Below, one piece after another: positions 16,219 through 27,518 of a DNA stretch of 64,000 nt (its first letter is position 1; each line of letters opens with the position of its first letter). The notes beneath the pieces are model-generated. The model was given only the letters and a program-made list of their open reading frames with translations, was not told the origin of the DNA and did not search any database. The DNA comes from Pseudomonadota bacterium (GTDB lineage Bacteria; Pseudomonadota; Alphaproteobacteria; Azospirillales; Azospirillaceae): contig JAFAFA010000011.1 in NCBI GenBank assembly GCA_023423695.1, forward strand, positions 1 through 64,000, given 5' to 3'. A program made the translations under genes and the position numbers.

Positions 16219-17178
16219 ATGACCACCATGACCGTCAACGACGCGATCTCCGCCGCCCTGGCCGAGGAGATGCAGCGCGACCCCACCGTGATGATCTTCG
16301 GCGAAGGCGTCGCCACCAAGCGACGCGACCTGTTGGAGCGGTTCGGCGCCGCCCGCGTCCGCAACACCCCGCTGGCGGAGGGCATCATCGCCGGCACCGC
16401 CGCCGGGGCCGCCGCCACCGGCCTGCGCCCGGTGGTGGATCTGCTGTTCGCGCCCTTCCTCTGCTATGCCATGGACGAGATCGTCAACAGCGCCGGCAAG
16501 CTGCGCTACATCTCCGGCGGACAGTTCAGCTTCCCGATGGTGGTGCTGGCGATGACCGGCGCCGGCTGGGGCGTCGGCGCCCAGCACAACCACAATGTGG
16601 AGAGCTGGTTCGTCCACAGCCCCGGCCTGAAGATCGTCATGCCCTCCACACCCGCCGACTTCAAGGGGCTGATGAAGTCGGCGATCCGCGACGACAACCC
16701 GGTGCTGGTCTTCGCCGACATCGCGCTGGGCTACAGCACCGGCGAGGTGGCGGAGGAGGCCGAGACCATCCCGCTGGGCAAGGCGGCGGTGCGGCGCGAG
16801 GGCCGCGACGTGACGCTGGTGTCCTATGCCAAGACGGTCGGCACCTGCATGGCCGCCGCCGATACGCTGGCCGGAGCCGGCATCGATGCCGAGGTGATCG
16901 ACCTGCGCAGCCTGAAGCCGCTGGACGAGGCCGCCATCCTGCGCTCCGTCGCCAAGACCGGCCGTCTGGTTGTGGTGCATGAGGCGAGCCGCCTGTGCGG
17001 CGTCGGCGCGGAGATCGCCGCGCTGGTGGCGGAGAAGGCCTTCGCCAGCCTGCGCGCCCCGGTACTGCGCCTGACCGGCCCCGATGCCCCGGCCCCGGCC
17101 AGCTTCCCGCTGGAACAGGCCTTCGTGCCGCAGGCCGATGCCATCGTCGCCGCGGTCAGGTCGCAGATGGGCGGCTGA
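16219..17178 (+). CDS. 2-oxoacid/acetoin dehydrogenase E1 component, beta subunit
   Basis: The 319-aa partner of the upstream alpha subunit belongs to the PdhB/AcoB transketolase family. It has the TPP-contacting region FGEGVATKRRDLLERFG, then TPLAEGIIAGTAAGAAATGLRPVVD, and the C-terminal transketolase domain with DLRSLKPLDEAAILRSVAKTGRLVVVHE. A GGAGG-like site precedes the ATG. The two subunits are expected to form an alpha2-beta2 heterotetramer. Confidence 0.86.
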   Translation: MTTMTVNDAISAALAEEMQRDPTVMIFGEGVATKRRDLLERFGAARVRNTPLAEGIIAGTAAGAAATGLRPVVDLLFAPFLCYAMDEIVNSAGKLRYISGGQFSFPMVVLAMTGAGWGVGAQHNHNVESWFVHSPGLKIVMPSTPADFKGLMKSAIRDDNPVLVFADIALGYSTGEVAEEAETIPLGKAAVRREGRDVTLVSYAKTVGTCMAAADTLAGAGIDAEVIDLRSLKPLDEAAILRSVAKTGRLVVVHEASRLCGVGAEIAALVAEKAFASLRAPVLRLTGPDAPAPASFPLEQAFVPQADAIVAAVRSQMGG

Positions 17179-17225
17179 AGCAGCGCCCCGTTCCCCTCCA
17201 TATCCAGATTCTCGGAGCACACCCC

Positions 17226-17714
17226 ATGGTCCGCCAAGTCTTGTCCGCCCTGCTTCTTTCCGCAACGCTCACCAGCCCTGCCTTTGCCGACGACGCGGTC
17301 GCCCGCGGCAAGTATCTCGTCACCGTCATCAGCTGCGGCGACTGCCACACGCCGGGCCATCTGCTGGGCAAGCCGGACCTCGCCCGCGCGCTGAGCGGCT
17401 CGGATGTCGGGTTCGAGATCCCCGGCCTCGGCGTCTTCCACGGCTCCAACCTGACCCCCGACAAGGAAACCGGGATCGGCACCTGGACGGAGGAGCAGAT
17501 CGTCACCGCCATCCGCACCGGCAAGCGCCCGGACGGGCGCATGCTGGCTCCGGCCATGCCCTGGATGTCCTTCGCCGCGCTCAGCGATGAGGACGCCCGC
17601 GCCATCGCCGTCTATTTGAAAAGCCTGCCCCCGGTCGCCAACAAGGTCGCCGGCCCCTTCGGTGCGACCGACAAGCCGACAGGCTTTGTCATGCGGGTCT
17701 CGGCACCGCAATAA
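17226..17714 (+). CDS. Exported monohaem cytochrome c
   Basis: The 162-aa precursor has a signal peptide (residues 1-21, ending SPAFA) and one haem site CGDCH at residues 37-41; Met111 in APAMPWMSF is the likely axial ligand. The pattern GKYLVTVISCGDCHTPGHLLGKPD resembles the cytochrome domains of membrane-bound sugar and alcohol dehydrogenases. It lies 47 bp after the E1 beta gene and may be cotranscribed with it. That would be unusual for a cytoplasmic NAD-linked complex. Confidence 0.85.
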   Translation: MVRQVLSALLLSATLTSPAFADDAVARGKYLVTVISCGDCHTPGHLLGKPDLARALSGSDVGFEIPGLGVFHGSNLTPDKETGIGTWTEEQIVTAIRTGKRPDGRMLAPAMPWMSFAALSDEDARAIAVYLKSLPPVANKVAGPFGATDKPTGFVMRVSAPQ

Positions 17715-17829
17715 CGGTAAATTCCGTACAACAAAATTGAATTCCGAAAACTTGAAATGGCTGGATCGTCTGCTAGACTGACCGTCCGCGGGCCGATGTG
17801 CCCTGATCAAGGCTTTTCGGAGAGCGCCG

Positions 17830-19968
<2,139 letters not shown>

Positions 19969-20138
19969 ACCCGGAATGCGGATTACAGGCCGGAAACTCG
20001 TTTCTGTTACTGATTGTTTAGAATCTCCCATATACTCTTCCGACAGAGCCGCTCTACCGGTCCCCACCCGTCCCCCCAGGCGGCGGAACCGGCGGAGCGA
20101 TCCTGAAAACGGCCCGGACCTGACCGAAGGGGAAGAGC

Positions 20139-20654
20139 ATGAAGGACATCACCGTCGCAGCGACCGACTGGGGTCTCCACGCCGTCGCCTGCACCGGCTT
20201 TCCTCTTGCTCCCCCCTCCGCCTGGCTCGGGACGCTGCGCAACGCGCTGTCCGGCGCCGGCACGGGCTCCCGCCTGTTCCTGGATTTGCGGGAGGTCGGC
20301 AATTCCCCCCTGCCGCCGTCCCATCTGGGAGCTTTGGCTTCGGTTCTGGCCCCGGCCGGGTTCAGTGCGGTTCTCGTGCCTGACCTCCGGCTCGGCCACG
20401 CGCTGTGCGATGCGGTCCGCCGCAGCGGCGGCACGGGCGGCAGCGGGACGGCCACCGGCCTGCGCATCCTCCCGACGGAGGGCCGCGACCGGGTCGCCAT
20501 CGCCGCCGCCTACCAGTGGCTGCTGAACGGCCGGGAGCCTGCGGATGCCCTGAAGGTGTCCGACGGCCGCCCGTCGGTTCTGGCCTTCCCCGTCACCGCG
20601 GCGCACCGGCCCACGACCTCCCCCGGTCGTTCCGACCTGCGCCGCGCCGGCTGA
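20139..20654 (+). CDS. Unrecognised 171-aa protein
   Basis: I do not recognise this protein. It has no signal peptide or membrane segment, an alternating hydrophobic pattern (SRLFLDLREVGNSPLP, GFSAVLVPDLRLGHALCDAV) suggesting an alpha/beta fold, and a low-complexity Gly/Thr stretch (residues 98-106). GGGGAAGAG precedes the ATG and a strong terminator follows, so it looks like a real single-gene unit. The 170-bp upstream spacer is AT-rich near 19990-20035 and could hold a promoter. Confidence 0.7.
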   Translation: MKDITVAATDWGLHAVACTGFPLAPPSAWLGTLRNALSGAGTGSRLFLDLREVGNSPLPPSHLGALASVLAPAGFSAVLVPDLRLGHALCDAVRRSGGTGGSGTATGLRILPTEGRDRVAIAAAYQWLLNGREPADALKVSDGRPSVLAFPVTAAHRPTTSPGRSDLRRAG

Positions 20655-20722
20655 CGGGTTTCCCGTAACGGCTGTTTCGTAACCGTTTTCCTGCAGTCAT
20701 CGTCGTCTCACCTGCCTTTTCG

Positions 20723-20756
20723 CCCCGGCCGGACATCTGTCCCGCCGGGGCTTTTT
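20723..20756 (+). terminator. Rho-independent terminator after the 171-aa gene
   Basis: CCCCGGC (20723-20729) pairs with GCCGGGG (20744-20750), with an inner GGACA/TGTCC stem. CTTTTT follows directly. This is a textbook intrinsic terminator on the plus strand. Confidence 0.9.
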
Positions 20757-20780
20757 ATGTGGGCCGCAATGTGCTCCGAA

Positions 20781-20816
20781 AAAGAAAGCCCCTCCCCGCG
20801 CGCGGCGGAGAGGGGC
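20781..20816 (-). terminator. Rho-independent terminator after fruA
   Basis: Read on the minus strand, GCCCCTCTCCGC and GCGGGGAGGGGC form a 12-bp stem (one G-T pair) with a short CGCGC loop, followed by TTTCTTTTT. It lies about 50 bases past the fruA stop. Confidence 0.88.
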
Positions 20817-20864
20817 AAGGCTTCGGGAGGACGCCCGGGAGGAAACGGTCAGAAAAAGCCTGGG

Positions 20865-22646
20865 TCAGGCATGCGCGCCCGCGCCCTGCACCGCCGGCTT
20901 CGGCACGGCCACGGCGGCAACCGGCTTCTTCAACAGGCGCAGCGCCAAGGCCGTCACGACGGTGCCCACCACCAGGGCGACGACATAGCCCAGCAGATGC
21001 GTGACCGCATTCGGGATGGGCAGCACGAAGATACCGCCATGGGGCACCTTCAGCTCCGCCCCGATGGCCATGGAGATGGCGCCGGTCAGCGACGCGCCGA
21101 TCATCAGCGCCGGAATGACGCGCAGCGGGTCGCGGGCGGCGAAGGGGATGGCGCCTTCGGTGATGAAGGCGATGCCCAGAACGGCGGCGGCATTGCCGGC
21201 CTCACGCTCTTCGGCGGTGAAGCGGTCGGCGAACAGCTTGGTCGCCAATGCCAGACCCAGCGGAGGCACCATGCCGGCGGCCATGGCGGCGGCCATCGGG
21301 GTGTAGACCTGCGACGCGATCAGGCCGGTGGAGAAGGCATAGGCCGCCTTGTTGACCGGACCGCCCATGTCGAAGGCCATCATCGCGCCGATCAGCAGGC
21401 CCAGCAGGATGGCGCTGCTTCCCTGCATGCCCTTCAGCCAGGCGCTCATCCAGGCCAGGGCTTCGGCGACCGGGGTGCCGACGACGTAGATCATCAGCAG
21501 GCCGGTCAGTAGCGAGCCCAGCAGAGGCAGGATCAGCACCGGCTTCAGCCCTTCCAGATTGCGGTGCAGCCTGATGTGACGGTTGAGGAAGGCGGTGCCG
21601 TAGCCGGCGATGAAACCGGCGACGATGCCGCCCAGGAACCCTGCGCCGATGCTGGCGGCCAGGATGCCGCCCACCATGCCGGGGGTGATGCCGGGCCGGT
21701 CGGCGATCGAATAGGCGATGTAGCCGGCCAACGCCGGCACCATCAGGGCGAAGGCTCCCTTGGCACCGATCTGGAACAGGGCGTAGCCCAGCGTGCCTGC
21801 GTTGGATTCCTCATAGACGTAGATGCCGCCCAGCGCGAAAGCGAGCGCGATCAGCAGGCCGCCCGTCACCACGAAGGGCAGCATGAAGGACACGCCGGTC
21901 ATCAGGTGCTTGTAGGGGCCGGTGCGCTGGGCCGACCGTTCCGCCTTGCCGGCGGCGACGGCATCGGCCAGCGGAACCGCACCACCGGAAGCGCCACCGC
22001 CGGCCCCATGGGGCTTGGCTTCGGCCAGGGCACGGGTGACCAGGGCCTTGCCGTCGTTGATGGCGGGCTTGGTGCCGCTCAGGAAAACCCGCTTGCCGGC
22101 GAAGCGGGACAGGTCGATCTGGGTGTCGGCGGCGATCAGGACGATGTCGGCGTCCCGGATCTCGTCGTCGGTCAGCGTGTCGCGCGCACCGACGGAACCC
22201 TGCGTCTCCACCCGGACCTTGTGGCCCAGCGCGGTCGCCGCCTGCTGGATGCCTTCGGCCGCCATGAAGGTGTGGGCGATGCCGGTCGGGCAGGAGGTGA
22301 TGGCGACGATCCGGCGCGGCCCCGCGGCGGACGGTGCCGCCGAAGCGGCGCCCAATGCCCGTTCCAGAACCGCGGCCGGGCCGGCCAGCACCTCGTCGAG
22401 CGTGGCGGTGCTGCGCTTCAGCGCGACGAAACGCCCCTCGTCGAGGTCACCGCTGCCGACCAGGATGACGCCGTCGGCCTTGGACAGCCCCGCGGGGTCG
22501 AGCGGGGACCGGATGCCGAGGCTGGTGCGGATCTCCACCTGGATGCCATGGCCCAGCGAGGCCGCTGCCTTGCGCAGGGCTTCGGCCGCCAGAACGGCCT
22601 GGGTGGTGAGATCGCCCGCCGCGATCACGGCCAACAGGTTCGCCAT
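20865..22646 (-). CDS. fruA: Fructose PTS permease, EIIBC component
   Basis: FruA imports fructose and phosphorylates it to fructose 1-phosphate. The 593-aa protein starts with a degenerate EIIB-like domain (residues 1-100, lacking the active cysteine). A functional EIIB domain follows with phosphorylated Cys119 in CPTGIAHTFMAA, then a membrane EIIC domain from about residue 240 with many transmembrane segments and the motif AFDMGGPVNKAAYAF. It is the last gene of fruB-fruK-fruA, 89 bp after fruK. Confidence 0.95.
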   Translation of the reverse strand: MANLLAVIAAGDLTTQAVLAAEALRKAAASLGHGIQVEIRTSLGIRSPLDPAGLSKADGVILVGSGDLDEGRFVALKRSTATLDEVLAGPAAVLERALGAASAAPSAAGPRRIVAITSCPTGIAHTFMAAEGIQQAATALGHKVRVETQGSVGARDTLTDDEIRDADIVLIAADTQIDLSRFAGKRVFLSGTKPAINDGKALVTRALAEAKPHGAGGGASGGAVPLADAVAAGKAERSAQRTGPYKHLMTGVSFMLPFVVTGGLLIALAFALGGIYVYEESNAGTLGYALFQIGAKGAFALMVPALAGYIAYSIADRPGITPGMVGGILAASIGAGFLGGIVAGFIAGYGTAFLNRHIRLHRNLEGLKPVLILPLLGSLLTGLLMIYVVGTPVAEALAWMSAWLKGMQGSSAILLGLLIGAMMAFDMGGPVNKAAYAFSTGLIASQVYTPMAAAMAAGMVPPLGLALATKLFADRFTAEEREAGNAAAVLGIAFITEGAIPFAARDPLRVIPALMIGASLTGAISMAIGAELKVPHGGIFVLPIPNAVTHLLGYVVALVVGTVVTALALRLLKKPVAAVAVPKPAVQGAGAHA

Positions 22647-22735
22647 TGTTTCCTCCCGGCGGGTTCGGGCCCGCCCCTGTCACTGTGTTGAGTCCACTGT
22701 GTAGAGTCTCGTCCGACGCCATCCGGCGGCGGGAA

Positions 22736-23704
22736 TCAATCGGGCGAGGTCAGCGCCACCTGTGCCGCGAGTGACCGCACCGTCGCCGGATCGGGCAGGT
22801 TCGGACCGAAGCAGCCCAGCTTGGCGGCAGCGAAGGCCACCGACAGGCGCGCCACATCCTCCAGCCCCCCATCCATCTGGAAGGCGGCGATCAGGCCGGC
22901 AACCATCGCGTCGCCCGCGCCCACGGTGCTCAGCGCCGTCACCGGCGGCAGCCGCCCGTGCAGCGCACGCTCGCCGCTGACGAACAGTGCGCCGTCGGCC
23001 CCCAGCGAGACCACCACCACCGCCACGCCGCGCCTCTGCAAGCCGCGCGCCGCCTCCAGCAGGTCGGCGTCGGTCGGCAATGGCCGGCCGGCCCAATCCT
23101 CCAGTTCATGGCGGTTCGGCTTGATGCAGTGAGGCAGCGCGCCGGTGGAGGCCAGCGCCGCCGCCAGCGGCGCCCCGCTGCTGTCCAGCACCACCCGCGC
23201 ACCCGCCGCTGAGAAATCGGCAGTCAGCCCGGCATAGGCGTCCGCAGGCAATCCGTCGGGCAGGCTGCCGGCCAGCAGAACCGGCATGCCGGGCTCCACC
23301 AGCCCCAGCACCGTCTCGCGCACCCGGTCGAGAGCACCGGCATCGGCGCTCAGGCCCGGCAGGTTGATGTCGGTGGTGTCATTGGCGGCGAGATCGGCGA
23401 TCTTGATGTTGACGCGCGTCTCTCCCGGCAGCCGCAGGAAGGCGTCAGCGATGCCCTTGGCCTGGAACAGCGCCGCGAACGGCGCCGCGTTTCCGCTGCC
23501 GAGCAGGCCGGCGGCGATCACCGGCGTGCCCCAATCGGCAAGGCAGCTGGCGACATTGACGCCCTTGCCGCCGGCATTGTGGCGCACCGCCTTGGCCCGG
23601 TGCACGCTGCCGGGCTTCAGCGACTCCACCGTGATGGTCTGGTCGATGGCCGGGTTCAGCGTGACGGTGACGACCGGCTTGGCCATCTTCGATTGGCCGC
23701 TCAT
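22736..23704 (-). CDS. fruK: 1-phosphofructokinase
   Basis: FruK phosphorylates fructose 1-phosphate to fructose 1,6-bisphosphate. The 322-aa PfkB-family kinase has the N-terminal signature NPAIDQTITVESLKPGSVHRA, the HNAGGKGVNVASCLADWG motif and the catalytic anion-hole segment STVGAGDAMVAGLIAAF. Its ATG overlaps the fruB stop by four bases. Confidence 0.95.
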   Translation of the reverse strand: MSGQSKMAKPVVTVTLNPAIDQTITVESLKPGSVHRAKAVRHNAGGKGVNVASCLADWGTPVIAAGLLGSGNAAPFAALFQAKGIADAFLRLPGETRVNIKIADLAANDTTDINLPGLSADAGALDRVRETVLGLVEPGMPVLLAGSLPDGLPADAYAGLTADFSAAGARVVLDSSGAPLAAALASTGALPHCIKPNRHELEDWAGRPLPTDADLLEAARGLQRRGVAVVVVSLGADGALFVSGERALHGRLPPVTALSTVGAGDAMVAGLIAAFQMDGGLEDVARLSVAFAAAKLGCFGPNLPDPATVRSLAAQVALTSPD

Positions 23705-26232
23705 GACGCACCCCCCTCCAGCGCCCGCACCTCGTCGGAGGATTCGCAGTCCAGCGCGCGCCGGGCCAACGCCTGCAGACCGGCGAGGTCGCTGTCGCGC
23801 AGCCGGTCCTTGACGCCGGGAATGTCGCGTGGGGTCATCGACAGCTCGCGCACGCCGAGGCCGGCCAGCAGGGCGGCGCCGAACGGGTCGCCGGCGATGC
23901 CGCCGCAGACGCCGACCCAGCGGCCATGCTTCTCGGCACCGTCCACCGTCATGCGGATCAGGCGCAGCACCGACGGGTGCAGGCTGTCGGCCTCCGCCGC
24001 CAGTTCGGGATGCTGGCGGTCGATGGCCAGCGCGTATTGGGTCAGGTCGTTGGTACCGACGGAGAAGAAGTCGACATGACGCGCCAGCGCGTCGGCCTGG
24101 ATGGCCGCGGCCGGCACCTCCACCATGATGCCCAGCGGCACCGCCGGCGCGTCCAGTTCCGCCCGGATGCGGTCGCAGACGGCGCGCAGGGTCTCGATCT
24201 CGCGCAGGGTGGTGATCATCGGGAACATGATCAGCAGCGCGCCCGGCTTCGCCTCCTTGGCGGCGCGGTAGAGGGCGCGCAGCTGCGGCTCCAGCAGTTC
24301 GGGATGGCGCAGAAGCAAGCGGGCGCCGCGCACGCCGAGGAAGGGATTCTCCTCATGCGGCAACTGCAGGTGCGGCACCTGCTTGTCGCCGCCGATGTCG
24401 AGCGCGCGGACGATCAGCGGGCGGCCGTCCAGCGCCTCCAGCATGGCGCGGTAGGTCTCGTACTGCTCCTCCTCGCTGGGGGCGTCGCCGCGCTCCAGGA
24501 ACAGGAACTCGGTGCGCATCAGGCCGACGCCCTCGCCACCCTGGGACAGCGCCATGGCCACCTGATCGGGCCGGTTGACGTTGGCGCCGATCTCCACCGT
24601 GTGGCCGTCGCGGGTGCGGGCGGGCAGGCCGCGCCGTTCCTCCTGCTGGGCCTTCCTGACGCGCTGCTCCTCGATCCAGGCGCGGGCGGCGGCGAGGTCG
24701 GCGTCCGACGGGTCGAGGTACAGGCGGCCGGACTGGCCGTCGAGGATGGCGGTGGTGCCGTTGGCAAGCTCGGTCAGCGCGCCGCCGCCCGCCACCATCG
24801 CCGGCAGCCCCAGCGTGCGCGCCAGGATCGCGGTGTGGGAGGTCGGGCCGCCCTGGGCCGTCGCCAGCCCGATGACCCGGCCCATGTCGAGCGCGGCGGT
24901 GTCGGACGGCGACAGGTCGTCGGCGACCAGGATGCAGGGGGTGTCCGGCAGGTCGCGGATGGATCCGCCGCGCAGGTCGGGGTCGATGCGGGTCAGCACC
25001 CGGCGGCCGACGTCGCGCAGGTCGGCGGCGCGGCCGGCCAGCACCGGGTTGGGGTTGGCGGCCAGCGTCGCAGCGCTGCGTTCCACCGCCTCGTTCCAGG
25101 ACCAGCCGGGGCCATGCCCCTCCACCATCAGCTGGCAGGTCAGCGTGATCAGGTCGGTGTCGTTCAGCAGTTCCGTCTGCGCGGCGAAGATCCCGGCCTC
25201 CGCCGGTCCGAGGCGGCGGGCGGTGTCGTCGGCCAGCGCCTTCAACTGCTGGCGGGTCAGGTTCAGCGCCTCGTGCAGGCGGTTGCCGCCCTCCAGCAGC
25301 GGGACCGGACGGTCGGGCACGGTCAGGTCAGACTTCGGCATCACATGGACCGGACCGATGGCAAGGCCGGGGCTGGCACCGATGCCGGCGACCACGGGCA
25401 TTTCACGGCCGGCGGCGGCCGGAGGCGTCCAGCCCTGCACCACCGCCTTCGCCTTGCGCGCCGCGGCGGCGGCGTCCGCCTTCTCCCGCGCGCTCAAGCC
25501 CGTGATGGTCGCGCGCAGACGGTTCAGCACGGCGCGCGCGTCCGGGCCATCGGTGGAGACGGTGATACGGTCGCCGGGCCGCAGTCCCAGTTGCAGCAGC
25601 GCGACCAGCGTCTTGCCGTCGGCCGCCTCGCCGCCATGGCGGATGCGGACGCGGCCGGCAGCGGCACGGGCTGTCTCGACCCAGGCGGCGGCCGGGCGGG
25701 CATGCAGGCCGGTCGGGTAATCGACCACCCACTCGAACGTCTCGGCGAGGTCGCCTGCGTCCGACGCGGGCGCCGCCGGCGCCGCGGACTCGTCCGACAA
25801 GGCGGCGACCAGATCGGCCGGATCGCTGGTGGTGAACAGGGCGTTCAGCCGCTCCTCGTCCTGCATCAGGCGGGTCAGGCGGCGCAGGATGGCGATGTGG
25901 GCATCGGACTGCGCGGCAATCGCCACGACCAGCCGGGCGGTCTGCCCGTCGTTCCACACCACGCCGTCCGGCACCTGCAGGATGGCGATGCCGTTGCGGC
26001 GGACCAGATTGCGGTCGTCCACCATGCCGTGCGGGATGGCGACGCCATGGCCGAGGAAGGTGTTCGCCACCGATTCCCGCCGAATCATGCTGTCGGCATA
26101 GGCGGGGTCGATGCAGCCCGCGGCGATCAGAAGCTGCGCCGCCTCGCGGATCGCCGCCTCCTTCCCGGCTGGGGCGGCACCCAGGCGGACCAGATCCGGG
26201 GGAAGGCTAAGGGGGTGCGTGTCGGTGGCCAT
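23701..26232 (-). CDS. fruB: Fused fructose PTS protein: EIIA-HPr-Enzyme I
   Basis: This single 843-aa polypeptide carries the soluble phosphate relay for fructose uptake from phosphoenolpyruvate. Residues 1-150 form EIIA-Fru with His68 in GVAIPHG. Residues 165-255 form HPr with His178 in PTGLHARP. Residues 280-843 form Enzyme I with His466 in GGPTSHTAILAR and the PEP-binding regions GVGLMRTEFLFLERG and FFSVGTNDLTQYALA. This multiphosphoryl-transfer architecture is common in alphaproteobacteria and makes the system independent of a separate ptsHI. AGGAG lies upstream of the ATG at 26232. Confidence 0.96.
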   Translation of the reverse strand: MATDTHPLSLPPDLVRLGAAPAGKEAAIREAAQLLIAAGCIDPAYADSMIRRESVANTFLGHGVAIPHGMVDDRNLVRRNGIAILQVPDGVVWNDGQTARLVVAIAAQSDAHIAILRRLTRLMQDEERLNALFTTSDPADLVAALSDESAAPAAPASDAGDLAETFEWVVDYPTGLHARPAAAWVETARAAAGRVRIRHGGEAADGKTLVALLQLGLRPGDRITVSTDGPDARAVLNRLRATITGLSAREKADAAAAARKAKAVVQGWTPPAAAGREMPVVAGIGASPGLAIGPVHVMPKSDLTVPDRPVPLLEGGNRLHEALNLTRQQLKALADDTARRLGPAEAGIFAAQTELLNDTDLITLTCQLMVEGHGPGWSWNEAVERSAATLAANPNPVLAGRAADLRDVGRRVLTRIDPDLRGGSIRDLPDTPCILVADDLSPSDTAALDMGRVIGLATAQGGPTSHTAILARTLGLPAMVAGGGALTELANGTTAILDGQSGRLYLDPSDADLAAARAWIEEQRVRKAQQEERRGLPARTRDGHTVEIGANVNRPDQVAMALSQGGEGVGLMRTEFLFLERGDAPSEEEQYETYRAMLEALDGRPLIVRALDIGGDKQVPHLQLPHEENPFLGVRGARLLLRHPELLEPQLRALYRAAKEAKPGALLIMFPMITTLREIETLRAVCDRIRAELDAPAVPLGIMVEVPAAAIQADALARHVDFFSVGTNDLTQYALAIDRQHPELAAEADSLHPSVLRLIRMTVDGAEKHGRWVGVCGGIAGDPFGAALLAGLGVRELSMTPRDIPGVKDRLRDSDLAGLQALARRALDCESSDEVRALEGGAS

Positions 26233-26279
26233 GACGACCGTCTCCTCCGCATGTTCTTGTGTGGTCTCTTGGAAGTTAG

Positions 26280-26293
26280 TGAAAACGATTACA
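26280..26293. promoter_or_regulatory. LacI-type operator upstream of fruB
   Basis: TGAAAACGATTACA is an imperfect copy of the palindrome at 26392-26405. It lies 48 bp before the fruB ATG, in the right place to repress the fru operon. FruR is the likely binder by position. Confidence 0.65.
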
Positions 26294-26391
26294 GCCTAGC
26301 TGTCAACGCTGGTTGCGCTGCAGCATATGGGATTTTCCGGATGACCGGCTTGTCAGCGGCACGAAAATGAGGGATGCTCAGACAAAGGTAC

Positions 26392-26405
26392 TGAAAACGT
26401 TTTCA
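26392..26405. promoter_or_regulatory. Perfect LacI-type operator upstream of fruR
   Basis: TGAAAACGTTTTCA is a perfect 14-bp palindrome with the central CG typical of LacI-family operators and close to the Cra/FruR consensus half-site TGAAAC. It lies 100 bp before the fruR ATG. With the copy at 26280-26293 it makes a pair of sites spaced 112 bp, able to support looping and joint control of both divergent units. Confidence 0.8.
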
Positions 26406-26504
26406 ATCGGCTTTCCAAGACCTGCCGCGCTCTGGTCATCCCCGGCCGGCGCCGCTAAGGTTGTCCCCCTCAATCGGGGCATCCTCCACAGGATCGGTCA
26501 GGAC

Positions 26505-27518
26505 ATGAGCGTCTCGGGAAAAACCGCCGGCATCAAGGATGTGGCCCTGGCCGCCGGCGTATCGGTCGCCACCGTGTCGCGCGTGCTCGGCAACGGCCCG
26601 GTCAGCGAGGCGCTGCGCAAGCGGGTTGAGGACGCTGTGCGCGCCACCGGCTACCGTCCCAACCTGTCGGCGCGGCGCCTACGCTCCCAGCATTCGCAGA
26701 CCATCGGGCTGGTGGTGTCGGACATCCGCAACCCCTTCTTCACCGCGGTCAGCCGCGCGGTGGAGGATGCGGCCTACCGCGCCGGCATGCGCGTGATCCT
26801 GTGCAACAGCGACGAGAATCCGGAGCGGGAGGAGCTGTACCTCCGCCTGATGCAGGAGGAGCGGATCACCGGCCTGATCTTCGCCCCCACCCGCAGCACG
26901 CTGGACCGGCTGGACGGGCTCGACCTGGATTTCCCCGTCGTGCTGATCGACCGCAACGCGCCGACCGGGCGGCACGACGCGGTGGTGCTCGACAATCCGC
27001 GCGCCGCGGCGATGCTGGTCGAGCATCTGCATGCCCAGGGCTACCGCAGCATCGCCGGCCTGTTCGGCAACACCAGCACCACCGGGCAGGAGCGTCACGA
27101 CGGCTATCGCGCCGCCATGACCGCCCGCAGGCTGACGCCCGCCGCCCGTTTCCTCGCTCCCTATGCAGACGCGGCGGAGGAGGCGGTGGTGGACTGGATG
27201 GCCGAACCCGACCGGCCGGAGGCCTTCGTCGTCAGCAACAGCCTGTTCCTGATGGGCGTGGTGAAGGCCGCCCGGCGTCTCGGCCTGTCGATCCCAGACG
27301 GGCTGGCGGTCGCCGGCTTCGACAACGAACCCTGGACCGAGCTGGTCGGACCCGGCCTGACCGTGATCGAACAGCCGGTGCAGGACATCGGCCGGTCCGC
27401 CATGGCCCTGCTGTTCGAACGGCTGGAGGAACCGGACCGGCCCAGCAGGCGCCTCGTCCTCGGCGGCACCTGCATAGTGCGCGGTTCCACCGCCGCCCGG
27501 ATGGTCGGCGCGGACTGA
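26505..27518 (+). CDS. fruR: LacI-family fructose operon regulator
   Basis: The 337-aa LacI-family protein has an N-terminal helix-turn-helix (residues 8-30, IKDVALAAGVSVATVSRVLG), hinge helix LSARRLRSQHSQ and a periplasmic-binding-protein-like effector domain. I chose ATG 26505 (MSVSGKTAGIKDVA) because it places the HTH normally and AGGA lies just upstream; the frame is open further upstream through the operator. It is divergent from fruB and probably responds to fructose 1-phosphate, as in related FruR/Cra proteins. That effector is inferred. Confidence 0.87.
   Translation: MSVSGKTAGIKDVALAAGVSVATVSRVLGNGPVSEALRKRVEDAVRATGYRPNLSARRLRSQHSQTIGLVVSDIRNPFFTAVSRAVEDAAYRAGMRVILCNSDENPEREELYLRLMQEERITGLIFAPTRSTLDRLDGLDLDFPVVLIDRNAPTGRHDAVVLDNPRAAAMLVEHLHAQGYRSIAGLFGNTSTTGQERHDGYRAAMTARRLTPAARFLAPYADAAEEAVVDWMAEPDRPEAFVVSNSLFLMGVVKAARRLGLSIPDGLAVAGFDNEPWTELVGPGLTVIEQPVQDIGRSAMALLFERLEEPDRPSRRLVLGGTCIVRGSTAARMVGAD

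Noticed and set aside
23926..26370. An 814-residue plus-strand open frame opposite fruB
   Set aside because: It has shadow composition (Gly/His/Arg/Val/Gln-rich) and fruB has three verified active-site histidine motifs on the other strand.
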